Positions 6,888 through 13,857 of a DNA stretch of 13,857 nt are shown here, piece after piece. The position numbers and the translations under genes are program-made. This stretch comes from SbD1 sp039679945 (GTDB lineage Bacteria; Desulfobacterota; Syntrophobacteria; Syntrophobacterales; Syntrophobacteraceae). The notes beneath the pieces were generated by a model. That model did not search any database and had not been told where the DNA came from. It was given only the letters and a program-made list of their open reading frames with translations. The number at the start of each line of letters is the position of its first letter. Positions within the stretch are counted from its first letter, which is position 1. The DNA lies in contig JBDKTY010000202.1 of the NCBI GenBank assembly GCA_039679945.1, positions 1-13,857 of the forward strand. Direction: 5' to 3'.

Positions 6888-6983
6888 TTATCGTGGTCTT
6901 AAAGCAGACTCTTTTTGCGTCTTTTGAGTGACAATCGGGGCGACACTTTGCTCTCCGACAAGTACCATGGCAAAGAGATTCAT
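6888..6983 (-). CDS. Possible 31-residue small ORF overlapping the tetR stop
   Basis: ATG at 6983 overlaps the TGA stop of the upstream TetR gene in an ATGA arrangement, a common sign of translational coupling. GGGGG (6990-6994) stands 6 nt before it. The peptide begins MNLFAMVLVGEQSVAPIV and ends KESALRPR, followed by TAA at 6890-6888, 19 bp before the DUF169 start. No family is recognised, and the mildly hydrophobic N-terminus is too short to be called a membrane segment. The start signals are good; the short length makes chance quite possible. Confidence 0.35.
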   Translation of the reverse strand: MNLFAMVLVGEQSVAPIVTQKTQKESALRPR

Positions 6984-7636
6984 AGTGATCCCCCTGCTCT
7001 GATCTCCCGAATGCCTGCGAGGGAGAAGCGCGTAATGTGGTCTGCAATCTGCTCAATATCGTCCGGATCAAAGCTCTTTGGATGAAGGACCGCAACGACG
7101 CGTCTTTCCGTGTGATGGTGCAAACATTGTCCAACGATGCTCATGGCGCAAAGGAATATCACTTCTGTTTCCTCTCCCTCCGCCGGCTTATCTTCCTCCA
7201 GCAGTTCGCAGAGAATACCTGCCAGGTACGTGTAAAGAGGCCGTATCGAGCTTTGCGCTACTTGGCCCAGAATGCCCGTAGGGTCTGATATTTCCTGAGC
7301 CATAAGCTTCATGTGCCAGGCAGGAACGCCTTCCGAAATGCGCAGGAGAAACGAGTGAATGAATGCTCGAAGTTTCTCCTCGGGTGTGGCTCCATCCCCA
7401 ACGCCCCATCCGGGCGGGTATTTTTTGATCGCCGATTGATGCGAGTGCTCGAGTACAGCCGCATAGAGCCCTTGTTTATCCCTAAAGTGGTAATTCATGG
7501 CGCCCAGGGGAGTACTGGCACGTCTGCAGATCTCCCTGACCGTAGCCGACCGAAACCCACGTAGAGCAAACACTTCTCCGGCCGCCTCGATCAGTTTTGC
7601 CTTTGTCTCATCGCTTCTATTCAAACTCTCTTTCAT
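6980..7636 (-). CDS. TetR-family regulator, CecR/YbiH-like
   Basis: A 218-residue transcriptional repressor. The N-terminal HTH is canonical (KLIEAAGEVFALRGFRSAT-VREICRRASTPLGAMNYHF, then RDKQGLYAAVLEH). The C-terminal part resembles the CecR/YbiH-type ligand domain (PF09209): HMKLMAQEISDPTGILGQV, SIRPLYTYLAGIL and CAMSIVGQCLHHHTERRV. CecR in E. coli affects sensitivity to some antibiotics, but the ligand here is unknown. A strong Shine-Dalgarno, GGGAGG (7642-7647), stands 5 nt before ATG 7636. The gene follows the outer-membrane channel gene by 111 bp on the same strand, so it may be cotranscribed with the pump or transcribed from its own promoter next to the palindrome at 7657-7670. A role as efflux regulator is inferred from position only. 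Confidence 0.9.
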   Translation of the reverse strand: MKESLNRSDETKAKLIEAAGEVFALRGFRSATVREICRRASTPLGAMNYHFRDKQGLYAAVLEHSHQSAIKKYPPGWGVGDGATPEEKLRAFIHSFLLRISEGVPAWHMKLMAQEISDPTGILGQVAQSSIRPLYTYLAGILCELLEEDKPAEGEETEVIFLCAMSIVGQCLHHHTERRVVAVLHPKSFDPDDIEQIADHITRFSLAGIREIRAGGSL

Positions 7637-7656
7637 GAAAACCTCCCGTATTGATT

Positions 7657-7670
7657 CAAACTAATGTTTG
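7657..7670. promoter_or_regulatory. Palindrome upstream of the CecR-like gene, probable operator
   Basis: CAAAC-TAAT-GTTTG is a perfect 5+4+5 inverted repeat, extendable after one mismatched pair by AT/AT on each side. It lies 20 bp before the start codon of the TetR gene, just upstream of its ribosome binding site. Size and position fit TetR-type autoregulation. It differs from the TGAACG palindrome at the efflux promoter, so the two sites probably bind different regulators. Confidence 0.5.
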
Positions 7671-7747
7671 GATTATGAGTTAAATAAACATATTCGAGAT
7701 TATCAGCCTGTTTATATCGTTTTTTTGGGGATTGCCATCATGGCATC

Positions 7748-9154
7748 CTAAAAGCTGCCCCCTCCCAGGACCTTGTAGAACGTTACCTGGTTGGTGAGTT
7801 TCGCCTGCTGCAGACTGATAAGTCCCTGCTGGGCGCTATAGAGAGACCTTTGGGCATCCAGTACATTCAAATAGGTGTCGGTTCCCTTGTCGTAGCGAAG
7901 GCTGGAGAGCCGGTAGCTTTCCGCCGAGGCATCGACCAGGTTCTGCTGCGCTACGATTTGATCGCCCAGAGTCCCCTGCTTGGCTAGTTCGTCGGAAACC
8001 TCTCTGAAAGCCGTCTGGACCGCCTTCTCATACTGGGCCACGGCAATTTCCCTATTCACTTTGGTCACCTTCAGGGCTGACCAGGCACGGGGATCGAACA
8101 TCGGCAGCGTCATCTTTGGAGCATAATTCCAGACAAAGGAGCCGGATTTGAAGAGGCCGGTCAGATCGGCGCTCGCGGTGCCTAGGGCGGTGGTGAGCGA
8201 GATGCTCGGAAACAAAGCCGCGCGGGCGGCCCCCATATCGGCATATGCAGCCTTGAGAGTGCTTTCCGCCTCAAAGATGTCGGGGCGGGACAGGAGCACC
8301 GCGGAAGACAATCCGGGCGATACGTCCGGCATGGGCGCAACAGCGCAAAGTCCTTCGGGCAGCAGAGTGGGGCGCACAGGAGTGCCCACCAGCAGGTTCA
8401 GAGCGTTTTCATCCTGGGCGATCAGGCCGGTGTACTTGGCGACGTCCACCCGTGCCGATTCCACTCGGGTCTGGACCTGCCGCAGATCCAACTCCGTAGC
8501 GATTCCCATCTCGTGGCGCCTCCGTATTACATTATATGAAGCCTGCTGGGATTCGAGGGTCGATCTGGCCAAGTTGAGGTTTTCCGTGTCAGTGGCGAGC
8601 ATGAGATAAGCGTTGACTACCTCGGAGACCAGCAGGATCTGCGTGCTGCGGCACGCGTACTCCGAAGCGAAATAGCTCTCCAGGGCGCTTTGCGTAAGGC
8701 TCCGGAGCCGTCCGAAAAAGTCGATCTCCCAGGCGCTGATGCCGAGTTCGACGCTCCATTGCTCCCCGGTCGTCGCACTTCCGGAAGATGAGAGATCTGC
8801 GGGCGTCCTGCCCCTGCTGCCGGAAGTTGTTCCATTGACGACCGGAGCCAGTTCGGCGCGCTGGACCTTGTACATGGCCCGCGCCTTTTCAATGTTCAAC
8901 GCGGCCAGGCGCAAATCGCGGTTATTTCGCAAAGCCGTCTGGATGATCTCTTGAAGCCGGACGTCCGTGAAGAAATCCCGCCACGGTAGATAGGCCGTAG
9001 CAGAGGTGCCCTGTACCTTGGGGAGGTTTTTATAGGCCTGACCGCTCGGCCACTCGGTGGGAATGGGAGCTGCGGGCCGCGTGTATTTTGGCGCCAGGGA
9101 ACAGCCGCCCAGGAAAATCAGTACGCCAAGAAGAAGTGCTGTCAGTCTTTTCAT
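7748..9154 (-). CDS. RND efflux outer-membrane lipoprotein (NodT/OprM-type TolC family)
   Basis: The outer-membrane exit duct of the tripartite pump, 468 residues. The N-terminus MKRLTALLLGVLIFLGGCSL is a lipoprotein signal with lipobox LGGC, lipidated at Cys18, followed by APKYTRP, typical of NodT/OprM proteins. Two structurally repeated halves are visible with usual TolC-family helices (NRDLRLAALNIEKARAMYKV; LLSRPDIFEAESTLKAAYAD; YRLSSLRYDKGTDTYLNVLD). The frame stays open to 9304 inside the pump gene, but the start at 9154 is fixed by the signal peptide and by GAGG 8-9 nt upstream. The start codon follows the pump stop by one base (TGA-c-ATG), so translation is likely coupled. Confidence 0.95.
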   Translation of the reverse strand: MKRLTALLLGVLIFLGGCSLAPKYTRPAAPIPTEWPSGQAYKNLPKVQGTSATAYLPWRDFFTDVRLQEIIQTALRNNRDLRLAALNIEKARAMYKVQRAELAPVVNGTTSGSRGRTPADLSSSGSATTGEQWSVELGISAWEIDFFGRLRSLTQSALESYFASEYACRSTQILLVSEVVNAYLMLATDTENLNLARSTLESQQASYNVIRRRHEMGIATELDLRQVQTRVESARVDVAKYTGLIAQDENALNLLVGTPVRPTLLPEGLCAVAPMPDVSPGLSSAVLLSRPDIFEAESTLKAAYADMGAARAALFPSISLTTALGTASADLTGLFKSGSFVWNYAPKMTLPMFDPRAWSALKVTKVNREIAVAQYEKAVQTAFREVSDELAKQGTLGDQIVAQQNLVDASAESYRLSSLRYDKGTDTYLNVLDAQRSLYSAQQGLISLQQAKLTNQVTFYKVLGGGSF

Positions 9155-9155
9155 G

Positions 9156-12100
9156 TCAGCGCACCTCGTGGAGGCCGGAAGATTCAGTGACCGATTCAGG
9201 GAGCTGTCCCTTCTGCTTGCTTTTAGAGATCCTGGATACCAGTACAAAGAACAGTGGGATAAAAATGAGATCGATAAATGTGGCGGAGAGCATGCCGCCA
9301 CCAACGGCGGTGCCGATGGCGTTCATGGCCCCGGCGCCGGCGCCTGTGGCGATCGCCAGCGGCAGGACCCCGAAAAAGAAAGCCAACGAGGTCATGATGA
9401 CAGGCCGGAACCTCGTTTTTACGGCCCCGAGCGTTGCATCGATTAGGCCGTCACCATGTGCCATGCGTTCCTTTATGAATTGAATGATCAGAATGGCGTT
9501 TTTGGTCGAAAGGCCCAAGGTAGTCAGGAATCCGATCTGGAAGTAGACATCGTTATGCAATCCCCGCAATGAAGTCGCCAGTATGGCGCCTAAAACACCC
9601 AGCGGGAGCATCAATAGGTTGACAAAAGGGATGGTCCAACTTTCATACAAGGCTGCCACGCAAAGGAAAATGACAAACACTGAAAAGGCATACAGAATAG
9701 ATCCTTGGGCGGTTGCCATGCGCTCTTGATAAGAGAGGCCGGTCCAGTCAAATCCGATTCCATCGGGCAGTTTTGCCGCTATTCTTTCCATGATGGCCAT
9801 CGCTCTGCCGGTGCTGTAACCCGGCGCCGGTTCGCCCCAGATGTTGATGGAAGGAAAGGCGTTGTAACGCTCCAGCTTGGGAGGACCTTGTGCCCACCTG
9901 CAAGAGGCAAAAGAGGAAAAGGGGACCATTTTGCCTACGCCGTTGCGAACATAGACCTTTTCTATATCCTGCGGTAGCATGCGATAAGGGGCGTCTGCCT
10001 GGACATAGACCTTCTTGACCCGACCGGCTTGAATGAAGTCGTTGACATACGCGCTGCCCAGGGTCGCTGAAATGTTGTCGTGGATGGCATTGATGGGAAC
10101 TCCCAGGGCACCGGCCTTTTCCCAATCAACATCGATATGGTACTCAGAGACATCATCCATGCCGTTGGGGCGAACCCTGACCAATCTTGCATCCCCGGCG
10201 ACCATACCGAGGAGTTGGTTGCGCGCCGCCATCAGTCTGTCGTGGCCCAGGCCGCCACGGTCCTGCAACTGAAAATCGAAGCCGGTGGCCATTCCCAGTT
10301 CGATGACCGGCGGCGGCGGGAAGGCAAACACCATGGCGCCCTTTATCTGCGAAAATATCGGCATGGCCCTGCCGACAATGGCCTTGACCTTCAGGTCCGG
10401 CCTCTTACGCAACTTCCAGTCTTTGAGTTTGACGAATGCCTGGGCCATATTCTGCCCCGCACCGCCGAAACCCTGCCCGACGACGGACATGACGGATTCC
10501 ACGCTGTCTTTCTCATTCTCCAGGAAATGATCCAGTACTTTGCCCATGATGTTCTTGGTCTGTTCAAAGGTGGAGCCCGATGGCAGCATGGCCTGGACCA
10601 GCAGCACGCCTTGGTCCTCATCGGGGATATAAGAGGTGGGCATCCGGTAATAGAGGAATCCCACCACCACCAGGATCGAAAGATAAATAATCATGTATCG
10701 TACCGGTTTTAAAAAAGAGCGCCCGACGATTCCGACGTAGAACCCTCTGACCCGTGAGAAAAACCGATAGAACCACCTGAAAAAAGGGCGCAGAAAAAAG
10801 ATCGCATTTTCCGATGGTTCATGTCCGCTGGGTCTCGGTTTAAGAAACGACGCACAAAGGACGGGTGTCAAGATCAAAGCCACGATGACCGAAAGAAGCA
10901 TTGCTGCGATGATGGTCACGGAAAACTGGCGGTAGAGCACCCCGGTTGAACCGCCGAAAAATGCCATGGGGCCGAATACCGCGGAAAGTACCAATCCGAT
11001 GCCGATCAGGGCGCTGGTGATTTCGTCCATGGACTTCGCCGTGGCCTGCCTCGGCGAAAGGCCTTCCTCGGCCATGATCCGCTCCACGTTTTCCACCACC
11101 ACGATGGCATCGTCCACCAATAAACCGATGGCCAATACCATGGCGAACATGGTCAGCATGTTGATCGAGAAACCGAACGCACCCAGAACCGCAAAGGTTC
11201 CCAAGAGCACCACCGGCACCGCGATAGTGGGAATCAGGGTGGCCCGGATATTCCCCATGAACAGGTACATGATCACAAAGACCAGTAGTACCGCTTCAAA
11301 AAGGGTCTTTACCACTTCAGCGATGGCCACCTGTGTGAATGGCGTGGTGTCATAAGGATAAATGACCTTCATGCCCGGGGGGAAATAGCGGCTCATCTCT
11401 GCTAATTTTTCTTTTACGGCGTTGGCCGTAGCTAGGGCATTCGCGCCGGAAGCCTGACGAATAGCCATGCCTGCGGCGGGTTTGTCATTACAGTAGGCAA
11501 GGATGTCGGAGCGTTCGGTCCCCAGTTCCGTCCAGCCGATATCCCTGACCCGTACTATCGAACCGTCCGGATTGATACGGATGGGAATAGCGGCGAATTC
11601 CGCCGGTGTCTTGAGCAGATGCTGAACGATAATGGCGGTGTTCAGGCGCTGGCCCTGCACGGCCGGTGTTCCGCCCAACTGCCCGGCGGATACCTCCACG
11701 TTGTATGCTTTCAACGCTGTGGCCACATCGTCCACGGTCAGATTATAATCCGTGAGTTTATCGGGGTTGAGCCACACACGCATCGCATATTGGGTGCCGA
11801 AGCTTTCGACTTCGCCGACTCCCGGCACCCGGGACAGAATTTTTTCTAGGTTCGACTGGGCGTAGTCGTTCAGGTCGACGCCGTTCATGCTGCCGTCTTC
11901 CGAAATCAATCCGACGATCATCAGGTAGTTTCTGGTGGACTTGCTGACCTTGACGCCGTAGCGTTGCACCACATCGGGAAGGCTAGCCATGGCAAGCTGC
12001 AGCTTGTTCTGCACCTTGGACCAGGCAACGTCCGGATCTGTTCCCGGTGCGAAGGTCAGCTCAGTGCGGGATGCGCCGGACGAAGAACTGGTGCCGGAAA

Positions 12101-12335
12101 AGTAAAGCACATCGTCCAGACCCGTCATCTTCTGCTCAATGATCTGGGTAATGGTGTTTTCCACCGTGTCAGCGGAGGCCCCTGGGTAAAAGGCGTCTAC
12201 GGCGATGGCCGGCGGAGCGATTGGAGGGTACTGGGCGATACGCATGCTGTAAATCGCCAAACCACCGACCGTCATAATGGCGATTGCGATGACCCATGCG
12301 AATACCGGGCGATCCAAAAAGAACTTTGATAGCAT
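9156..12335 (-). CDS. RND multidrug efflux transporter, inner-membrane pump (AcrB/MexB-like, HAE-1)
   Basis: A proton-driven trimeric inner-membrane pump that exports hydrophobic or amphiphilic compounds from the periplasm or membrane. It is 1059 residues, full length for the HAE-1 subfamily. It starts LSKFFLDRPVFAWVIAI (TM1). The proton-relay aspartates are both present (GLLVDDAIVVVENVER, D408 and D409), as is the TM10 lysine (GLSTKNAILIIQFIKE, K945). The porter-domain segments PPIAPPAIAVDAFYPGASA and SSSGASRTELTF are typical of hydrophobe exporters rather than metal-ion (CzcA) pumps. The start overlaps the adaptor stop by one base (TGATG) with AAGGAGG 6 nt before it, strong coupling. Substrate cannot be told from the sequence. 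Confidence 0.97.
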   Translation of the reverse strand: MLSKFFLDRPVFAWVIAIAIMTVGGLAIYSMRIAQYPPIAPPAIAVDAFYPGASADTVENTITQIIEQKMTGLDDVLYFSGTSSSSGASRTELTFAPGTDPDVAWSKVQNKLQLAMASLPDVVQRYGVKVSKSTRNYLMIVGLISEDGSMNGVDLNDYAQSNLEKILSRVPGVGEVESFGTQYAMRVWLNPDKLTDYNLTVDDVATALKAYNVEVSAGQLGGTPAVQGQRLNTAIIVQHLLKTPAEFAAIPIRINPDGSIVRVRDIGWTELGTERSDILAYCNDKPAAGMAIRQASGANALATANAVKEKLAEMSRYFPPGMKVIYPYDTTPFTQVAIAEVVKTLFEAVLLVFVIMYLFMGNIRATLIPTIAVPVVLLGTFAVLGAFGFSINMLTMFAMVLAIGLLVDDAIVVVENVERIMAEEGLSPRQATAKSMDEITSALIGIGLVLSAVFGPMAFFGGSTGVLYRQFSVTIIAAMLLSVIVALILTPVLCASFLKPRPSGHEPSENAIFFLRPFFRWFYRFFSRVRGFYVGIVGRSFLKPVRYMIIYLSILVVVGFLYYRMPTSYIPDEDQGVLLVQAMLPSGSTFEQTKNIMGKVLDHFLENEKDSVESVMSVVGQGFGGAGQNMAQAFVKLKDWKLRKRPDLKVKAIVGRAMPIFSQIKGAMVFAFPPPPVIELGMATGFDFQLQDRGGLGHDRLMAARNQLLGMVAGDARLVRVRPNGMDDVSEYHIDVDWEKAGALGVPINAIHDNISATLGSAYVNDFIQAGRVKKVYVQADAPYRMLPQDIEKVYVRNGVGKMVPFSSFASCRWAQGPPKLERYNAFPSINIWGEPAPGYSTGRAMAIMERIAAKLPDGIGFDWTGLSYQERMATAQGSILYAFSVFVIFLCVAALYESWTIPFVNLLMLPLGVLGAILATSLRGLHNDVYFQIGFLTTLGLSTKNAILIIQFIKERMAHGDGLIDATLGAVKTRFRPVIMTSLAFFFGVLPLAIATGAGAGAMNAIGTAVGGGMLSATFIDLIFIPLFFVLVSRISKSKQKGQLPESVTESSGLHEVR

Positions 12336-13558
12336 CAGGCGCCTCCTTCACGTCCAATTCGAGATGGCATTTCATGGCCGTGCGGGGCGGCGGTGGTGGT
12401 CTCACTATACGGAACGGCTCTTACGGTCGCGCCTGGCCGTGCCCTTTGCAACCCATCGATGATCACGTTTTCTCCGACTGACAAACCGGAAATCACAAGC
12501 CATTGATCCTTAACGGCACGGCTGAGGGTCAGCATGCGCTGCTGTACCTTTCCTTCAGGGTCCACGATCATGGCAAATGGATTTCCCTTGGGATCACGCG
12601 ACACGCCCTGCTGTGGGATCAGGATGGCCTGTTCAAGGATACCTTCATGCACCACCGCGCGGACAAACATGCCCGGAAGTAGCACATTTTCGGGATTTGG
12701 AAAGACCATCCGCAGGATTACTGATCCTGTGGTCGGGTCCACTGTCACATCGCGAAACTGAAGAGCGCCCTGGTGCGAATAAACTGTGCCGTCTTCCAGA
12801 ACGAGACCGACCATGTCCCGGTTTGTCCCACCGTGCCTGAGAGGACCGTCCGTGAGGCTTTTTTTCAGGCGAAGCAGTTCGGTCGTAGATTGAGTCACGT
12901 CCACATAAATCGGGTCCAACTGCTGGATGGTGGCCAGGGGCAGGGACTGGTATGCTGTCACGGTGGCGCCCTCGGTGACGTTGGATTTGCCAATACGCCC
13001 GGGAATGGGCGCGGTGACCTTGGTATAGTCCAGGTTGATACGCGCCGTCTTGACCATCGCCTGGCAAGCTGCAATATCGGCCCGGTCCTGTTTCTCGGCG
13101 GCCACCGCATCGTCATAATCCTGCCGACTGACAGCCTTGTCGTCGATCAAATCCTTGTAGCGTTTGGCCCTCAACTGGACCGAAAACAAGTGAGCTTGCG
13201 CTTTTTCGAGGGCGGCCATTGCGTTGTCAAGCACCGCCTGAAAGGGGGCGGAGTCTATCTGGAAAAGCACCTGTCCCGCCTTGATATCTGAGCCTTCCGT
13301 AAACAGGCGTTTCTGAATGAGACCATTGACCTGCGGACGGACTTCCGCGACCCGGTAAGGCGACGTACGGCCAGGCAATTCCGTGGTAAGCTCAACAAAT
13401 TGGGTCGCCACTGTTATGGTCGACACCTCTGGGATTCCGGGAGGTGGCTGGGCTACCGAGGGCCGGTCACAGCCGGTCAGTATCAAGCCTATCGGAAAAA
13501 TGGCGAAGGCAAAAACCATTGTTCCGAGCCATTGAAATCTTGTCCTGTTCAGTCGCAT
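12335..13558 (-). CDS. RND efflux periplasmic adaptor lipoprotein (AcrA/MexA-like)
   Basis: The membrane-fusion protein that bridges the pump and the outer-membrane duct, 407 residues. The N-terminus MRLNRTRFQW then a hydrophobic stretch ends in LILTGC, a lipobox with lipidated Cys30, so it is anchored to the inner membrane. The lipoyl-like half motif TELPGRTSPYRVAEVRPQV (about 59-77), an alpha-hairpin (about 105-175) and the second half LDYTKVTAPIPGRIGKS (about 176-192) are in the usual order. The frame is open to an ATG at 13648, but the start at 13558 is chosen for the signal peptide and for GGAGGG 4 nt upstream. It is the first gene of the efflux operon, about 110 nt after the predicted transcription start. 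Confidence 0.96.
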   Translation of the reverse strand: MRLNRTRFQWLGTMVFAFAIFPIGLILTGCDRPSVAQPPPGIPEVSTITVATQFVELTTELPGRTSPYRVAEVRPQVNGLIQKRLFTEGSDIKAGQVLFQIDSAPFQAVLDNAMAALEKAQAHLFSVQLRAKRYKDLIDDKAVSRQDYDDAVAAEKQDRADIAACQAMVKTARINLDYTKVTAPIPGRIGKSNVTEGATVTAYQSLPLATIQQLDPIYVDVTQSTTELLRLKKSLTDGPLRHGGTNRDMVGLVLEDGTVYSHQGALQFRDVTVDPTTGSVILRMVFPNPENVLLPGMFVRAVVHEGILEQAILIPQQGVSRDPKGNPFAMIVDPEGKVQQRMLTLSRAVKDQWLVISGLSVGENVIIDGLQRARPGATVRAVPYSETTTAAPHGHEMPSRIGREGGA

Positions 13559-13590
13559 CAAACCCTCCAATTGACATTGACCGGACGTCA

Positions 13591-13612
13591 AGTGAGCTAC
13601 AGTGTCCTCACT
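13591..13612 (-). other. Small hairpin in the 5' leader of the efflux operon
   Basis: AGTGAG and CTCACT form a perfect 6-bp stem with a 10-nt loop in the roughly 110-nt untranslated leader before the adaptor gene. Nothing in its sequence resembles a terminator (no U tract) or a known riboswitch. Confidence 0.3.
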
Positions 13613-13654
13613 TCTCCTCAAGCTCTCGGCCACGGCACCTCTCCACATTCATTT

Positions 13655-13674
13655 TTGAACGCATGTATTGAACG
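13655..13674. promoter_or_regulatory. Two extra TTGAACG half-sites in 13-bp register with the operator
   Basis: TTGAACG occurs at 13655-13661 and 13668-13674, and again at 13681-13687 where it forms the left half of the palindrome. The steps are exactly 13 bp. These copies cover the predicted transcription start and the first transcribed bases. They suggest further regulator dimers binding beside the main operator, though they lack the opposing half. Confidence 0.45.
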
Positions 13675-13676
13675 TA

Positions 13677-13705
13677 AGTATTGAACGACCGTTCAGCTTT
13701 GTCAA
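13677..13705 (-). promoter_or_regulatory. Sigma-70-type promoter of the efflux operon
   Basis: On the minus strand: TTGACA (13705-13700, perfect consensus), a 17-bp spacer, then AATACT (13682-13677, 4 of 6 consensus). It is followed by an about 110-nt leader to the adaptor start. It lies only 25 bp inside the right repeat arm. Confidence 0.65.
13682..13695. promoter_or_regulatory. TetR-type operator palindrome within the efflux promoter
   Basis: TGAACG-AC-CGTTCA is a perfect 6+2+6 inverted repeat. It sits between the -35 and -10 boxes, overlapping the last base of the -10, where a bound repressor would block RNA polymerase. Its geometry fits TetR-family sites at RND pump operons. Which of the two TetR proteins of the window binds here, if either, is not shown. 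Confidence 0.6.
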
Positions 13706-13730
13706 CATATTTTTTTGGCCTGCAGTTTTA

Positions 13731-13857
13731 CATCCTATGTAAGACTATCATCTTCTACCTTGTTGGCATCGTCACACTGGAGGTGGCCGCTGTGGTTTCA
13801 CTTCTTTTTGCACGGCATCCTATGCGACCGATCAGGCAACTTATTGAGGGGATGCTT
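13731..13857. repeat. Right arm of the perfect 127-bp terminal inverted repeat
   Basis: Exact reverse complement of 1-127, ending at the last base of the window. On the plus strand it contains an outward open frame with no start codon inside it, ending RHPMRPIRQLIEGML after a hydrophobic stretch; this faintly resembles a membrane helix leading into a HAMP domain. The same frame is open at both ends of the window and runs outward. Confidence 0.95.

Noticed and set aside
7733..7745. Palindrome TGCCAT-C-ATGGCA just after the outer-membrane channel stop, considered as a terminator
   Set aside because: On the minus strand it is followed by C and A, not a T run, so it lacks the hallmark of an intrinsic terminator.
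8148..8609. 153-codon plus-strand open frame inside the outer-membrane channel gene, and similar plus-strand frames within the pump gene (for example 10080-10712)
   Set aside because: They lie antisense to clearly homologous genes, contain low-complexity or Arg/Ser-rich translations and show no family resemblance.
9155..9304. Longer outer-membrane channel protein starting at 9304 inside the pump gene
   Set aside because: The first 50 residues are not protein-like for the family, and the start at 9154 gives an exact lipoprotein signal.
13559..13648. Longer adaptor protein starting at ATG 13648
   Set aside because: No Shine-Dalgarno there; the ATG at 13558 has GGAGGG 4 nt upstream and gives a proper lipoprotein signal peptide.
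1..13857. Reading the window as a complete transposon or a virus with terminal inverted repeats
   Set aside because: No transposase, integrase, replication or capsid gene is present, and the 127-bp arm length is more simply explained by assembly k-mer overlap.
1..13857. CRISPR arrays, tRNA or rRNA genes
   Set aside because: No regularly spaced repeats and no cloverleaf or rRNA-like segments were seen on reading both strands.

Overview
The window looks like one metagenomic or draft-assembly contig from a Gram-negative bacterium. The evidence for Gram-negative is a complete three-part envelope efflux pump with two lipoproteins and an outer-membrane channel. The gene mix (acetoin/pyruvate-dehydrogenase-type E1 pair, DUF169 protein, CecR-type and other TetR regulators) would suit an anaerobic, deltaproteobacterial-like (Desulfobacterota) lineage, but that placement is a guess from gene content and not shown by any marker gene. 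All eleven well-supported genes lie on the minus strand, so transcription runs from high to low coordinates. No RNA gene, CRISPR array or transposase was found.

Right part (13857 to about 6900): a minus-strand promoter (13677-13705) has a perfect TTGACA -35 box and a TetR-type palindrome inside its 17-bp spacer. It drives an RND tripartite efflux operon: periplasmic adaptor lipoprotein (12335-13558), AcrB/MexB-type inner-membrane pump (9156-12335) and NodT/OprM-type outer-membrane lipoprotein (7748-9154). The three genes are tightly coupled (1-base overlap, then a 1-base gap). A CecR/YbiH-like TetR regulator follows (6980-7636), with its own palindrome just upstream and a possible 31-codon ORF overlapping its stop.

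Middle part (about 6870 to 3550): a DUF169 protein, a 97-residue HEAT-like repeat protein, and an E1-alpha/E1-beta pair of a 2-oxo-acid/acetoin dehydrogenase. No lipoyl E2 or E3 is present in the window.

Left part (about 3500 to 228): a divergent short-chain dehydrogenase-like protein with a suspicious 74-residue C-terminal extension, a 440-residue protein whose C-terminus resembles the DisA_N diadenylate cyclase (DAC) domain with an altered RHR motif, and a second TetR regulator. A 41-bp imperfect direct repeat shows that part of a TetR gene was duplicated on the far side of the DAC-like gene. This is the most interesting and least ordinary part of the window.

The outermost 127 bases at each end are perfect inverted copies of each other. 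127 is a common maximum assembly k-mer, so the contig probably ends where it runs into a repeat present on both sides in opposite orientation. The window may therefore be the unique interior between inverted repeat copies, or an invertible segment, or one of several mosaics.
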